The notes under the pieces are model-generated. The model had not been told where the DNA came from, did not search any database, and was given only the letters and a program-made list of their open reading frames with translations. The position numbers and the translations under genes were made by a program. From Bacteroidetes/Chlorobi group bacterium ChocPot_Mid (GTDB lineage Bacteria; Bacteroidota; Ignavibacteria; Kapaibacteriales; UBA2268), in NCBI GenBank assembly GCA_003731675.1, contig RCNQ01000285.1, positions 1 through 14,491 on the forward strand: a stretch of DNA of 14,491 bases. Reading direction: 5' to 3'. This document shows positions 6,695 through 14,362 of this stretch, in pieces; the stretch's first letter is position 1; every line of letters begins with the position of its first letter.

Positions 6695-9241
6695 ATGCAT
6701 AGGTTAATTACATTTATAGCGATAGCTTTAGTATTTTGCTTATTTCAGAATTCAATTGTTTTCTCTCAGGACATAACAAAAAAGAAAGAAACAATCAGGA
6801 TTATTAACTTGGGACCTGTAGTAAATTATGAAGGACTCGACTACGCTCCGACAATCAGTGCAGACGGAAGAACTTTATACTTTGTTTCTGACCGTCCAGG
6901 CAGTAAGTGGAATAAAGAAACAAATAAATCCTCACATGACTTCTGGGCGACAAAAAAAGCTGAAAGATTGGATACTAACTTTTTCAAACCCTTTAATATT
7001 GATACAACGACCATCTATGGTAACCTGGGTGTAAATACTCAGTTCAACGAAGGAGCCGCATCTATTGCCGCTGACCGTCAAAGCTTGTATTTCACAGGTT
7101 GTAACCGTCCCGATGGTCTCGGTGATTGCGATTTGTACAAAGCTGATATTGAAGAAGACAAATGGGGCAGACCTCAAAACCTTGGTCCAAACGTAAACTC
7201 TGAAAAATGGGAATCTATGCCTTCTATTACTGCTGACAAAGGAAGAATTTACTTTGCATCCAACAGACCCGGACCCAATGGTGATAACAACTTCGATATC
7301 TGGTACTCCGATTATGATTGGGATACTGAAGAATTCAAAAAAGCCGAGAACCTTACTCAGGTAAACACTGCCGGAAGAGAATACGCTCCATTTATTGGTG
7401 CTGACGGTGTTACTTTGTTCTTCTCCTCTAACGGTTATACTCCGAATATCGGTGGTCTTGACTTTTATGTCAGCAGATACAATGAAGAAACAGGAAATTG
7501 GTCAAAACCAGAAAACATGGGTGAACCAATCAATACTCCCCAAGATGAGCTTTTTATAACTCTTCCTGCTGGTGGTGATGTTATCTATTTCTCATCGAAA
7601 AGAAAAGACCTTGCCGGTTATCAGGGCGACCTTGACTTATTCATGGCGTTTGTTCCTTCATTTTACAAAACCAAAATCGTTAAAGTTACAGTTATTGACG
7701 ATTGCAGTCAGGCATTTATTCCAGCTGAAATCACTTTGAAAAACCCAATTACTAATAAAACATATAAAGACAGCATCAACGTTTTCAAAAAAGAATTCGA
7801 AATTGTTATCTCTAATGCCGATTACGGTAATCCTAAAGACAATATACAATTTGTTAACTTGGAAATCACTGCAAAAAACAGCAAATATGGCGAAGTCTCA
7901 AAAGTTCAGAGAGTTGATAAACCACAGGTAACAGAAAGAGCTGAAGAAGCAGGAAAAGCTGAAGACGAAATTTACGTTACTCTGACATTAGGGCAAAACC
8001 CGATTCTCAGCACCGAAATTGATGAAGCTGAACACGTAAGAACCTACAAAGCTGACAAACCCGAGTTAGCTGATTTCCGGGGACTCATCATGAAAGAAGT
8101 AAAAACTTGGGATTTATACCCATTATTAAACTATGTCTTCTTCCCACTCGGTTCTGCTGAACTACCTTCAAGATACATATTATTCAAATCACCTGAGGAA
8201 ACAGCTTCGTTCAGCGATACAACAATTGCAGGTGGTACTCTTGACAAATACTATCATATTTTAAACATCTATGGCTTCAGATTAAATCAATTCCCTAACG
8301 AAAAAATCGAAATAGTCGGTTGCAATGACGGTACATCACCAGAAGAAAAAACTCCAGGTTTGTCTAAAAACAGAGCTCAGGTAGTTTACGATTACTTTAA
8401 AAACGTTTGGAAAATCAGCGAAGACAGAATGAAACTTTCTTTCAGAGATAAACCCGCTGTTGTATCCAACATTAAAGATACTTTAGGCATTACTGAAAAC
8501 AGAAGAGTTGAAATCCTTTGCAACAATTGGGAAATAATGAAACCGGTTTTCGACAAAGACCCGACTATCTTCCCTCAACCAGACAAAATGAAATTCGTTA
8601 TGAACAACGGTATTGAAGACCTGCTGGTAACAAAAAGAAGAATTGAAATCAAACACGGCGACAAAATGTGGAAAGTGTTAAACGATGTTGGAACGACTGA
8701 TGTTTCAAAAGTTTGGGATTGGCAAAGCGAAGAAATGAATCTTCCGGTTGACGAAACTCCATTCATGGCTCAGTTGATTATCACAACCATCAACGGGAAC
8801 GAATGTAAATCACCAGTTATCAAAATTCCTGTTATGCAAGTTAAAGTCGAAGACCGTAAAGTCGGCGAAGGAAAAGACAGTACTCTGGAAAGATACAGCT
8901 TAATCCTGTTCCCATTTGACCGCTCAGATGCAGGACCAGTAAACGAAAGAATCATGAGAGATTACGTCTATGACAGAGTTTATCCAAGTTCTAATGTTGA
9001 AGTTATCGGACATACTGACGTTGTTGGTCTTTACGAACACAACATGAAACTTTCAGAACGCAGGTCAAATACTGTTCACGGCGGCATCATGAAAAAAACA
9101 GGTGGTAAATTCGGTTCATTGACTAAACGTGGCGTTGGTGAAGATGAACCTTTATACGACAATACTTTGCCCGAAGGCAGATTCTATAACCGTACAGTTC
9201 AGGTTATTATTAAAACACCTTTGAACGAATTTGAAAAATAA
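6695..9241 (+). CDS. Periplasmic PD40 beta-propeller protein with two OmpA-like peptidoglycan-binding domains
   Basis: 848 residues. A signal peptide covers about 1-25 (cleavage near VFS-Q); Cys15 does not form a proper lipobox, so this is not clearly a lipoprotein. PD40/WD40-like blades follow at about 49-69, 118-136, 172-193, 229-247 and 284-303, several with the x-P-S/T-I-x-A-D-x-x-x-(I/L)-Y-F core. Residues 325-435 look like a beta-sandwich (possible carboxypeptidase-regulatory-like domain). The first OmpA-like domain (about 478-610) has GCNDG with Asp545, LSKNRA with Arg560, and NRRVEI. The second (about 733-840) has GHTDVVG with Asp775, LSERRS with Arg790, and GRFYNRTVQV. Known OmpA domains bind diaminopimelate through such an Asp and Arg. 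The protein probably anchors a periplasmic or outer-membrane assembly to peptidoglycan. It resembles PorE of the T9SS, but no N-terminal TPR is present and the OmpA domain is doubled, so no gene name is given. Confidence 0.88.
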   Translation: MHRLITFIAIALVFCLFQNSIVFSQDITKKKETIRIINLGPVVNYEGLDYAPTISADGRTLYFVSDRPGSKWNKETNKSSHDFWATKKAERLDTNFFKPFNIDTTTIYGNLGVNTQFNEGAASIAADRQSLYFTGCNRPDGLGDCDLYKADIEEDKWGRPQNLGPNVNSEKWESMPSITADKGRIYFASNRPGPNGDNNFDIWYSDYDWDTEEFKKAENLTQVNTAGREYAPFIGADGVTLFFSSNGYTPNIGGLDFYVSRYNEETGNWSKPENMGEPINTPQDELFITLPAGGDVIYFSSKRKDLAGYQGDLDLFMAFVPSFYKTKIVKVTVIDDCSQAFIPAEITLKNPITNKTYKDSINVFKKEFEIVISNADYGNPKDNIQFVNLEITAKNSKYGEVSKVQRVDKPQVTERAEEAGKAEDEIYVTLTLGQNPILSTEIDEAEHVRTYKADKPELADFRGLIMKEVKTWDLYPLLNYVFFPLGSAELPSRYILFKSPEETASFSDTTIAGGTLDKYYHILNIYGFRLNQFPNEKIEIVGCNDGTSPEEKTPGLSKNRAQVVYDYFKNVWKISEDRMKLSFRDKPAVVSNIKDTLGITENRRVEILCNNWEIMKPVFDKDPTIFPQPDKMKFVMNNGIEDLLVTKRRIEIKHGDKMWKVLNDVGTTDVSKVWDWQSEEMNLPVDETPFMAQLIITTINGNECKSPVIKIPVMQVKVEDRKVGEGKDSTLERYSLILFPFDRSDAGPVNERIMRDYVYDRVYPSSNVEVIGHTDVVGLYEHNMKLSERRSNTVHGGIMKKTGGKFGSLTKRGVGEDEPLYDNTLPEGRFYNRTVQVIIKTPLNEFEK

Positions 9242-9256
9242 ATTTTATTTATAATT

Positions 9257-9291
9257 AAAAGGGATGTTACTACCAACATCCCTTTTTTTTT
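9257..9291 (+). terminator. Strong intrinsic terminator after the double-OmpA gene
   Basis: A 12-bp perfect stem (AAAAGGGATGTT at 9257-9268 with AACATCCCTTTT at 9275-9286) has the loop ACTACC and runs into nine T (9283-9291). It begins 15 nt after the stop codon and separates this transcription unit from the dapB set. Confidence 0.92.
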
Positions 9292-9293
9292 GT

Positions 9294-9301
9294 TAAATTT
9301 G
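9294..9301 (+). promoter_or_regulatory. Possible Bacteroidota -7 promoter box before dapB
   Basis: TAAATTTG is an exact match to the TAnnTTTG -7 element known from Bacteroidota. It lies between the preceding terminator and dapB, 41 nt before the preferred dapB start. No good -33 TTG is found at the usual spacing, where the terminator hairpin sits instead. The match could be chance in AT-rich DNA. Confidence 0.3.
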
Positions 9302-9334
9302 TTTCAAAATATTTAGCAAATGTCAAGGATAATT

Positions 9335-10090
9335 ATGCAAAATAAAAAACCAAAAATCGCTCTCATAGGTTATGGAGCTATGGGCAAGGAAATTGAAAAA
9401 ATTGCCATGAATAATAAATATATAATTACTGATATATTCGAAATAGATAATAAAATTTCTGCATCAAAAAAATATGATTTCGATGTTGCAATCGATTTCG
9501 GTTTCTCAGAATCTGTTAAAGAAAATGTTGAAATACTATGTTCCCTCAAGAAAAATATTGTCATCGGCACTACTGGCTGGTACAATCAAATCGACGATTT
9601 AAGAAAAATAGTTGAAAAAAATAATATCGGTTGCATATATGGCTCTAACTTCTCTATCGGAATACAGATTTTCCAAAGAATTTTGGAACTTTCCTCGAAA
9701 CTCATAAACAAAATACCGGGCTATGATATTTTCATTAATGAACTTCATCATAAACGAAAAAAAGATAGTCCTTCTGGTACAGCTTTGACTTTAGCCAATA
9801 TAATTTTGAAAAATGTCGAAAGTAAAAATGAAATTTTTACCGATAGATGCAACGATAAAATTTCTCCGGAACAACTTCACGTCGCTTCTGTCCGTGGTGG
9901 TGAATTAGCAGGTACTCATACTGTTTTTCTGGACTCCTTCTCAGATACTATCGAACTTACACACAGAGCAAAAAACAGAACTGCATTTGCTGAAGGTGCT
10001 GTTTCTGCCGCACAATGGATTTTTAGAAAAAAAGGTTTCTTTACATTCGAACAAATGCTTAACGAATTATGGGAGGATATTGATGCTTAA
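9335..10090 (+). CDS. dapB: 4-hydroxy-tetrahydrodipicolinate reductase DapB
   Basis: Cytoplasmic NAD(P)H-dependent reductase of the lysine/diaminopimelate pathway, which supplies DAP for peptidoglycan. With this start it is 251 residues. It shows GYGAMG at 12-17 (nucleotide-binding loop), GTTGW at 78-82, YGSNFSIG, the catalytic motif ELHHKRKKDSPSGTAL (His138, His139, Lys142) and the C-terminal SVRGGELAGTHTV and ELTHRAKNRTAFAEGA blocks. Length is in the family range, a little under E. coli DapB (273). An in-frame ATG at 9320 would add MSRII, but 9335 has AAGGA five nt upstream and puts the Rossmann strand directly at the N terminus, so 9335 is preferred. The gene starts a compact plus-strand set: its last 8 bp overlap the next ORF. 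Confidence 0.95.
   Translation: MQNKKPKIALIGYGAMGKEIEKIAMNNKYIITDIFEIDNKISASKKYDFDVAIDFGFSESVKENVEILCSLKKNIVIGTTGWYNQIDDLRKIVEKNNIGCIYGSNFSIGIQIFQRILELSSKLINKIPGYDIFINELHHKRKKDSPSGTALTLANIILKNVESKNEIFTDRCNDKISPEQLHVASVRGGELAGTHTVFLDSFSDTIELTHRAKNRTAFAEGAVSAAQWIFRKKGFFTFEQMLNELWEDIDA
10071..10077 (+). promoter_or_regulatory. Shine-Dalgarno site inside the end of dapB
   Basis: GGGAGGA lies 5 nt before the ATG at 10083, within the last codons of dapB. It is one of the few strong ribosome-binding sites in this window and fixes the start of the DUF1573 gene, arguing for coupled translation with dapB. Confidence 0.7.
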
Positions 10091-10511
10091 AACCAATTTT
10101 CTCATATTATTAATTATTATATGCTGTTGCTCACTGAATCATGCTCAGGAACATAAGATAAATCAGCTTGAAATAACTAAACCTGTTATCGAAATCATTC
10201 CTTCAAAAATCGAAATCGAAAAGGATACTACACAATTTATTACGGCTAATGTTGTTGTTCTCAATAAAGGTATTGGTGTTTTAAATATCAAATCCATTTC
10301 CGGTTCCTGCTATTGTGCTAACGGAGTTATCGAAAAAAATGATGTTTATTTTCTTGACACTGGTAAACTACGACTTGAAGTAAATAAAGAAGGTTTAAGC
10401 AACAATGACGATACTGTCATCTTTCGGATTGAAAGCAATGCACAAAATTCATCATATTATGTAACAATAAAATTTGTAGAAAAAAAGAAAAGGGATTCCC
10501 ATGAAAAATAA
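10083..10511 (+). CDS. Small exported DUF1573-like protein
   Basis: 142 residues. The longer open frame to 9987 is only read-through inside dapB; the start at 10083 is fixed by the GGGAGGA site and a signal peptide (hydrophobic stretch about 5-16, probable cleavage after NHA near residue 21). The CCC at 14-16 lacks the small residue before Cys of a normal lipobox, so lipoprotein status is doubtful. Residues about 36-131 fit a single DUF1573 (PF07610) Ig-like/ASH fold: strand VVVLNKGIGVLNIKSIS, then SCYC (75-78) where the family usually has SCGC, then a strand before the final IESNAQNSSYYVTIKF. The family's function is not known; members are exported proteins frequent in Bacteroidota. It overlaps dapB by 8 bp and the next gene by 11 bp, so it is very probably co-translated with both. 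Confidence 0.8.
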   Translation: MLKTNFLILLIIICCCSLNHAQEHKINQLEITKPVIEIIPSKIEIEKDTTQFITANVVVLNKGIGVLNIKSISGSCYCANGVIEKNDVYFLDTGKLRLEVNKEGLSNNDDTVIFRIESNAQNSSYYVTIKFVEKKKRDSHEK

Positions 10512-12381
10512 TCTCGTAATTATTAAAAAATACGGTTTTGTTTTCATTATTCTTCTTGTTCTCCTGCTTTATTCGAAAACCTTATTTTATGATTTCGTAA
10601 TGCTCGACGACGACATAAAAATACTCGACAATTACGAAAAAATCAGCAATCCTAAAAACATAATGGATGCTTTTAATACTGATTCATATTTTCAAAAGCA
10701 AGGACTATACTACAGACCGACTTTGACTCTGTCTCTTATGCTCGATGCTTCAATCGGTGGTAAAGAACCATTTATTTACCACCTCTCAAATTTAATCTTT
10801 CACATTTTATCTTGTGTCATTCTGATTTTCATTTTGAATTATTTATCCAGAAATCAAAGTGATGAAACCAACTCAGAAGAATCATATCTTAAAAATTCAT
10901 TTTTCAATCTTTTCACTGTCGCATTTTTTGCTGTTTCACCTTTATTGCTGAACTCAGTTGCATGGATTCCTGGACGAAATGATATTCTTCTGACTATCTT
11001 CTTCCTTTTATCATTCTTCCTCTATATAAAATTCTATGAATCAGGAAAAATTATCTTGCGTGAATTACACTTAATATTTTTTATATTCGCTCTCTTTTCA
11101 AAAGAAACAGCCATTATACTTCCGATAATATCCTTGATTTACTCCTTGCTGATAAAGAAAAATAATTTGTTCAGAAAAGTAAATATAGCCACTTTTGTAT
11201 GCTGGATTATTATTTTATTTTTTTATTTCGATATAAGAAGCAATGTCGTTTTGCCTTTAGAAAATATTAATACTTTACTCAATAACTTTATTTATAATCT
11301 TCCACTTATTCCAGAGCTTTTGGGCAAATTCTTCATACCTGTCAATTTAACAGGAATTCCCGGTTATTCAACATTTAATATAATCTCAGGGATTTTAATT
11401 TTATTAATCATGATAGCAATGATTATTCTTAGAAAAAACAATCGCAATTACATGCTCTTCGGTCTCCTTTGGATGATTATTACTATTCTTCCTGGAATGT
11501 TCGCAAGCAGGGGCTCAACAAATTTCGATTACCTCGAATGCAGAGCTTATCTGCCAATGGTCGGAGTTGTAATCTATATGTTCTACCTTCTGAAATCATT
11601 TGAACTAAGTTATACTCTCAAAACCATATCAATAACTGTCATTCTCATTTACTCTGCCGTTAACTTCTTTTCAAGTTCCATTTATGCCAATCCATCAAAT
11701 TTCTATGACAATGCTGTTAAGAAAAACCCTAAATCCGTTATAGCACACAACAACAGAGCATTGATTCTTCAAAGCAAAGGAAAAATCAGAGAAGCCATCA
11801 GAGAATTTGAAAAAGCCATCAAATCTGATAAAAAGTTTGCTGAAGTTTACTTCAATCTTGGTTCTCTGCTCGACAGGGTCGGCAACATCAATCAAGCTGA
11901 AATTCTTTACACAGTCGGACTTAAAATAAAAAAAGACTCTCCTAAGGTTTATTATATGAGAGCTAACATCAAAATAAAACAAGGTGACACTATTTCAGCA
12001 ATTAACGATTTTTACTCTGCACTTAAATACGATTCTACCGAATCCCGTGCATACTTCGGGCTTGCTTCAATACAATTCCATAAAGGTAATATCAATAACT
12101 CTATCAGTCTTTACAGCAAGGCAATAAAAATAAATAACAAATATGCTCAGGCATATTTCAACAGAGCAGTTTGTTATACTCATCTGAAACTATTCGACAA
12201 TGCCATCAAGGATTATAACACTTGTGAAAAAATAGATAGTCTGAACCACAATCTGTACCATTTCCGTGGCAATATTAAATTAATGATGGGAGACACTTCT
12301 GCGGCTTGCCTCGATTGGTACAAAGCCGCAAAACTTGGTAATCAAGAAGTACCAAGATTAATTTCGCTATATTGTCATTAA
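10501..12381 (+). CDS. TMTC-like polytopic membrane protein with C-terminal TPR array (paralog 1)
   Basis: 626 residues. Residues 1-395 are a membrane domain of about ten predicted helices (first at 11-29, others near 91-114, 133-152, 160-178, 188-217, 229-243, 296-310, 318-333, 350-365, 373-393). Motifs are LDDD (35-38) in the loop after TM1, YRP (71-73), HLSN (94-97), VAWIPGRND (153-161), SKETA (200-204) and LECRAYLP (345-352). This order resembles eukaryotic TMTC O-mannosyltransferases (DD, YRPL, FHxxN, GRxD, SKE, ERxLYLPSxG), which have a GT-C fold. Residues 412-615 are six uninterrupted 34-residue TPRs, then a cap with AACLDW and a final YC (Cys603, Cys625). By analogy the catalytic loop and TPRs should face the periplasm. 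The start overlaps the DUF1573 gene by 11 bp, with AGGGA 5 nt upstream. Sugar transfer is inference; it could also be a plain TPR scaffold. Confidence 0.82.
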   Translation: MKNNLVIIKKYGFVFIILLVLLLYSKTLFYDFVMLDDDIKILDNYEKISNPKNIMDAFNTDSYFQKQGLYYRPTLTLSLMLDASIGGKEPFIYHLSNLIFHILSCVILIFILNYLSRNQSDETNSEESYLKNSFFNLFTVAFFAVSPLLLNSVAWIPGRNDILLTIFFLLSFFLYIKFYESGKIILRELHLIFFIFALFSKETAIILPIISLIYSLLIKKNNLFRKVNIATFVCWIIILFFYFDIRSNVVLPLENINTLLNNFIYNLPLIPELLGKFFIPVNLTGIPGYSTFNIISGILILLIMIAMIILRKNNRNYMLFGLLWMIITILPGMFASRGSTNFDYLECRAYLPMVGVVIYMFYLLKSFELSYTLKTISITVILIYSAVNFFSSSIYANPSNFYDNAVKKNPKSVIAHNNRALILQSKGKIREAIREFEKAIKSDKKFAEVYFNLGSLLDRVGNINQAEILYTVGLKIKKDSPKVYYMRANIKIKQGDTISAINDFYSALKYDSTESRAYFGLASIQFHKGNINNSISLYSKAIKINNKYAQAYFNRAVCYTHLKLFDNAIKDYNTCEKIDSLNHNLYHFRGNIKLMMGDTSAACLDWYKAAKLGNQEVPRLISLYCH

Positions 12382-12405
12382 TTATTTCCAAAAATCAGAT
12401 ACGAC

Positions 12406-14265
12406 ATGAGTAAGAACAAAAAAAATATTAAAAACAATTTTGAACAAAAAAAAGAATTAAAAGTAACTCAGCTTAACTCTTCTGAGAATAAATTTATTCT
12501 TAAAATTGAAAAAACATATTTCATCATCATACTTGGTTTTATTGTTGCTGTTTACCTTCAGGTTATTAACTTCACATTTACTGGTTTTGATGATGATTTC
12601 CTAATTGTCAACAATATGCAAAATCTGATGAATGCCAGATTTATTGATGTTTTCGCAGGCAATTCATTTCTCTCAGATGCCGTTTCAGGATTTTACAGAC
12701 CAATCCAAACAATCACATTTATTACCGACGCACAAATCGGCTCAGGTGCTTTATGGATTTTTCATCTGACCAACTTAATTCTTTTTTATTTGTCATCACT
12801 TTTAGTTTATCGCTTATTACGAATCTTTGATTTCTCATCAGTAATATCTTTGATAGCAACATTAATATTGACAGTTCATCCGTTATTTAATTTAAATGTC
12901 GCTTGGCTTCCATCAAGGGGAGACCTGCTCCTTGCAGCTTTCGGTTTAGCTTCTTTCATTCAATTTATTACCTATCTTGAAAAAAAGAAAACAATAAACT
13001 TAATTTTTCATTTTGTTCTTCTGCTTTTTGCTTTTTTATCAAAGGAAACAGCAATCGTACTTCCTTTGCTCATGTTCTCATATTCCTTAATTTTCAGAAA
13101 AAAAATATTTACAAAAGAGATTTTGACAAGCATCCCTTTCTGGGTTGTAGCTTATTTAGTTTGGGGGTATTTAAGATTCACTTATTCAGGCAGTTTACCT
13201 CAAAATCAAATTTTTGGTATTATTCCCTTTCTCGAAAATCTGAAAACAATCCCTGAATACATTTCAAAATTCATTTTGCCCATTAATTTGATGTCTCTTC
13301 CTGTTTTCAGCTGGGTTACAACAATTATCGGCATTGTATTCATCGCAATATTTATCTTTCTTTACATTAAGAATAAAAATGAAATTAAAAATAATTTATA
13401 TTCAAAAATTCTTCTCTTCGAAATTTTCTGGTTTGTTTTATTTGTCTTACCCGGAATGCTTTACAGTAGATTTTATCCTAAATCCGAAATGTTCTATCAC
13501 TATCTCGACCACAGAGCTTATCTCCCGATGATTGGATTTATAATAGCTCTTTTAATCTTAATTAATCCCATAATTCAAAAAATTGATACAAAAAAAATAT
13601 TCAAATTCGGAATTATCATCACTGTGATTTTATCTCTCTACTCATTCTTACACGTTAAAACATTTGCTTCTCCGGATACATTCCTAAGTGATGCAATTAA
13701 AGATAACCCAAAAGCTTCAGTTGTATATTTTCTTCGAGGTAATTTCTGGAAAGATTCAGGTGATTTGGAAAAAGCTCTCAACGATTACTCACGCTCAATC
13801 TCAATTGACAAAAACTATGCTGAAGCATACAACAATCGCGGTTCCATCTACGGACTGCTCGGTGAATACCAAAAATCTATCGAAGACTTAAACAAAGCAA
13901 TAAAACTTGAACCCAACATACCCGATGGCTATTTCAACAGAGCTATTGCTAAAGATGCTCTCGGTGATTTCAAGGGAGCCATCATAGACTTCACTGAATC
14001 ACTAAAAATTACTCCTAATGATTATCTGAACTATTATCTTCGTGCAAATTGCTTTTCAAAATTCGGCGACCTCCAAAAATCACTCGAAGATTACAACAAA
14101 TCCATTAGTTTAAACCCACGCTTTGCTGATGCTTACAACAATCGTGGTATAGTTCTTTATAAACTAAATGAAAAAAATGCCGCTTGTTCCGATTGGCAGA
14201 CCGCTACAAAATTAGGTAGCTCTCAGGCAAAACAAATGCTCGAAAAATACTGTTCTAACCCTTGA
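12406..14265 (+). CDS. TMTC-like polytopic membrane protein with C-terminal TPR array (paralog 2)
   Basis: 619 residues, a clear paralog of the preceding gene, 24 bp after its stop. It differs by a Lys/Asn-rich N-terminal tail of about 34 residues, expected to be cytoplasmic, and by having five instead of six TPRs (about 436-606). The membrane half keeps the same motifs in the same order: FDDD (61-64), YRP (97-99), FHLTN (119-123), VAWLPSRGD (165-173), SKETA (212-216), PINL (292-295) and LDHRAYLP (367-374). The glycine of GR in paralog 1 is Ser here, and Glu/Cys before RAYLP become Asp/His. The end repeats the AACSDW..KLG..YC cap with Cys594 and Cys616 at the same 22-residue spacing. No Shine-Dalgarno site is visible before the ATG, so translation may depend on coupling to the upstream gene. 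The pair looks like an old tandem duplication with divergence. Confidence 0.82.
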   Translation: MSKNKKNIKNNFEQKKELKVTQLNSSENKFILKIEKTYFIIILGFIVAVYLQVINFTFTGFDDDFLIVNNMQNLMNARFIDVFAGNSFLSDAVSGFYRPIQTITFITDAQIGSGALWIFHLTNLILFYLSSLLVYRLLRIFDFSSVISLIATLILTVHPLFNLNVAWLPSRGDLLLAAFGLASFIQFITYLEKKKTINLIFHFVLLLFAFLSKETAIVLPLLMFSYSLIFRKKIFTKEILTSIPFWVVAYLVWGYLRFTYSGSLPQNQIFGIIPFLENLKTIPEYISKFILPINLMSLPVFSWVTTIIGIVFIAIFIFLYIKNKNEIKNNLYSKILLFEIFWFVLFVLPGMLYSRFYPKSEMFYHYLDHRAYLPMIGFIIALLILINPIIQKIDTKKIFKFGIIITVILSLYSFLHVKTFASPDTFLSDAIKDNPKASVVYFLRGNFWKDSGDLEKALNDYSRSISIDKNYAEAYNNRGSIYGLLGEYQKSIEDLNKAIKLEPNIPDGYFNRAIAKDALGDFKGAIIDFTESLKITPNDYLNYYLRANCFSKFGDLQKSLEDYNKSISLNPRFADAYNNRGIVLYKLNEKNAACSDWQTATKLGSSQAKQMLEKYCSNP

Positions 14266-14362
14266 TATTCAGATTTATTCAATTGATTCAATTATTATTA
14301 ATTACTTTTTTATCATAATTTAATTATCAAAAATATAGATAAAATTTCATAATTTTAAACTT
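14266..14362 (+). other. AT-rich spacer before tatC
   Basis: A 97-bp spacer with no hairpin-plus-T-run terminator that I can find and no exact TAnnTTTG box. A short tandem 9-mer (ATTCAATTG/ATTCAATTA, 14277-14294) is probably chance. Whether tatC has its own promoter or is read from the dapB set cannot be decided here. Confidence 0.4.

Noticed and set aside
6695..6770. Lipoprotein signal at Cys15 of the double-OmpA protein
   Set aside because: The residues before Cys (LVF) do not fit a lipobox; a standard cleavage near VFS-Q fits better.
9987..10082. Longer N terminus of the DUF1573 gene starting at 9987
   Set aside because: It would overlap 104 bp of dapB, bury the signal peptide inside the protein and ignore the strong GGGAGGA before the ATG at 10083.
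13334..13891. Small plus-strand frames inside the second TMTC-like gene
   Set aside because: Out-of-frame shadows of a continuous gene with membrane and TPR features; no own start signals.
14277..14294. Tandem 9-mer ATTCAATTG/ATTCAATTA before tatC
   Set aside because: Only two copies, AT-rich and imperfect; easily chance.
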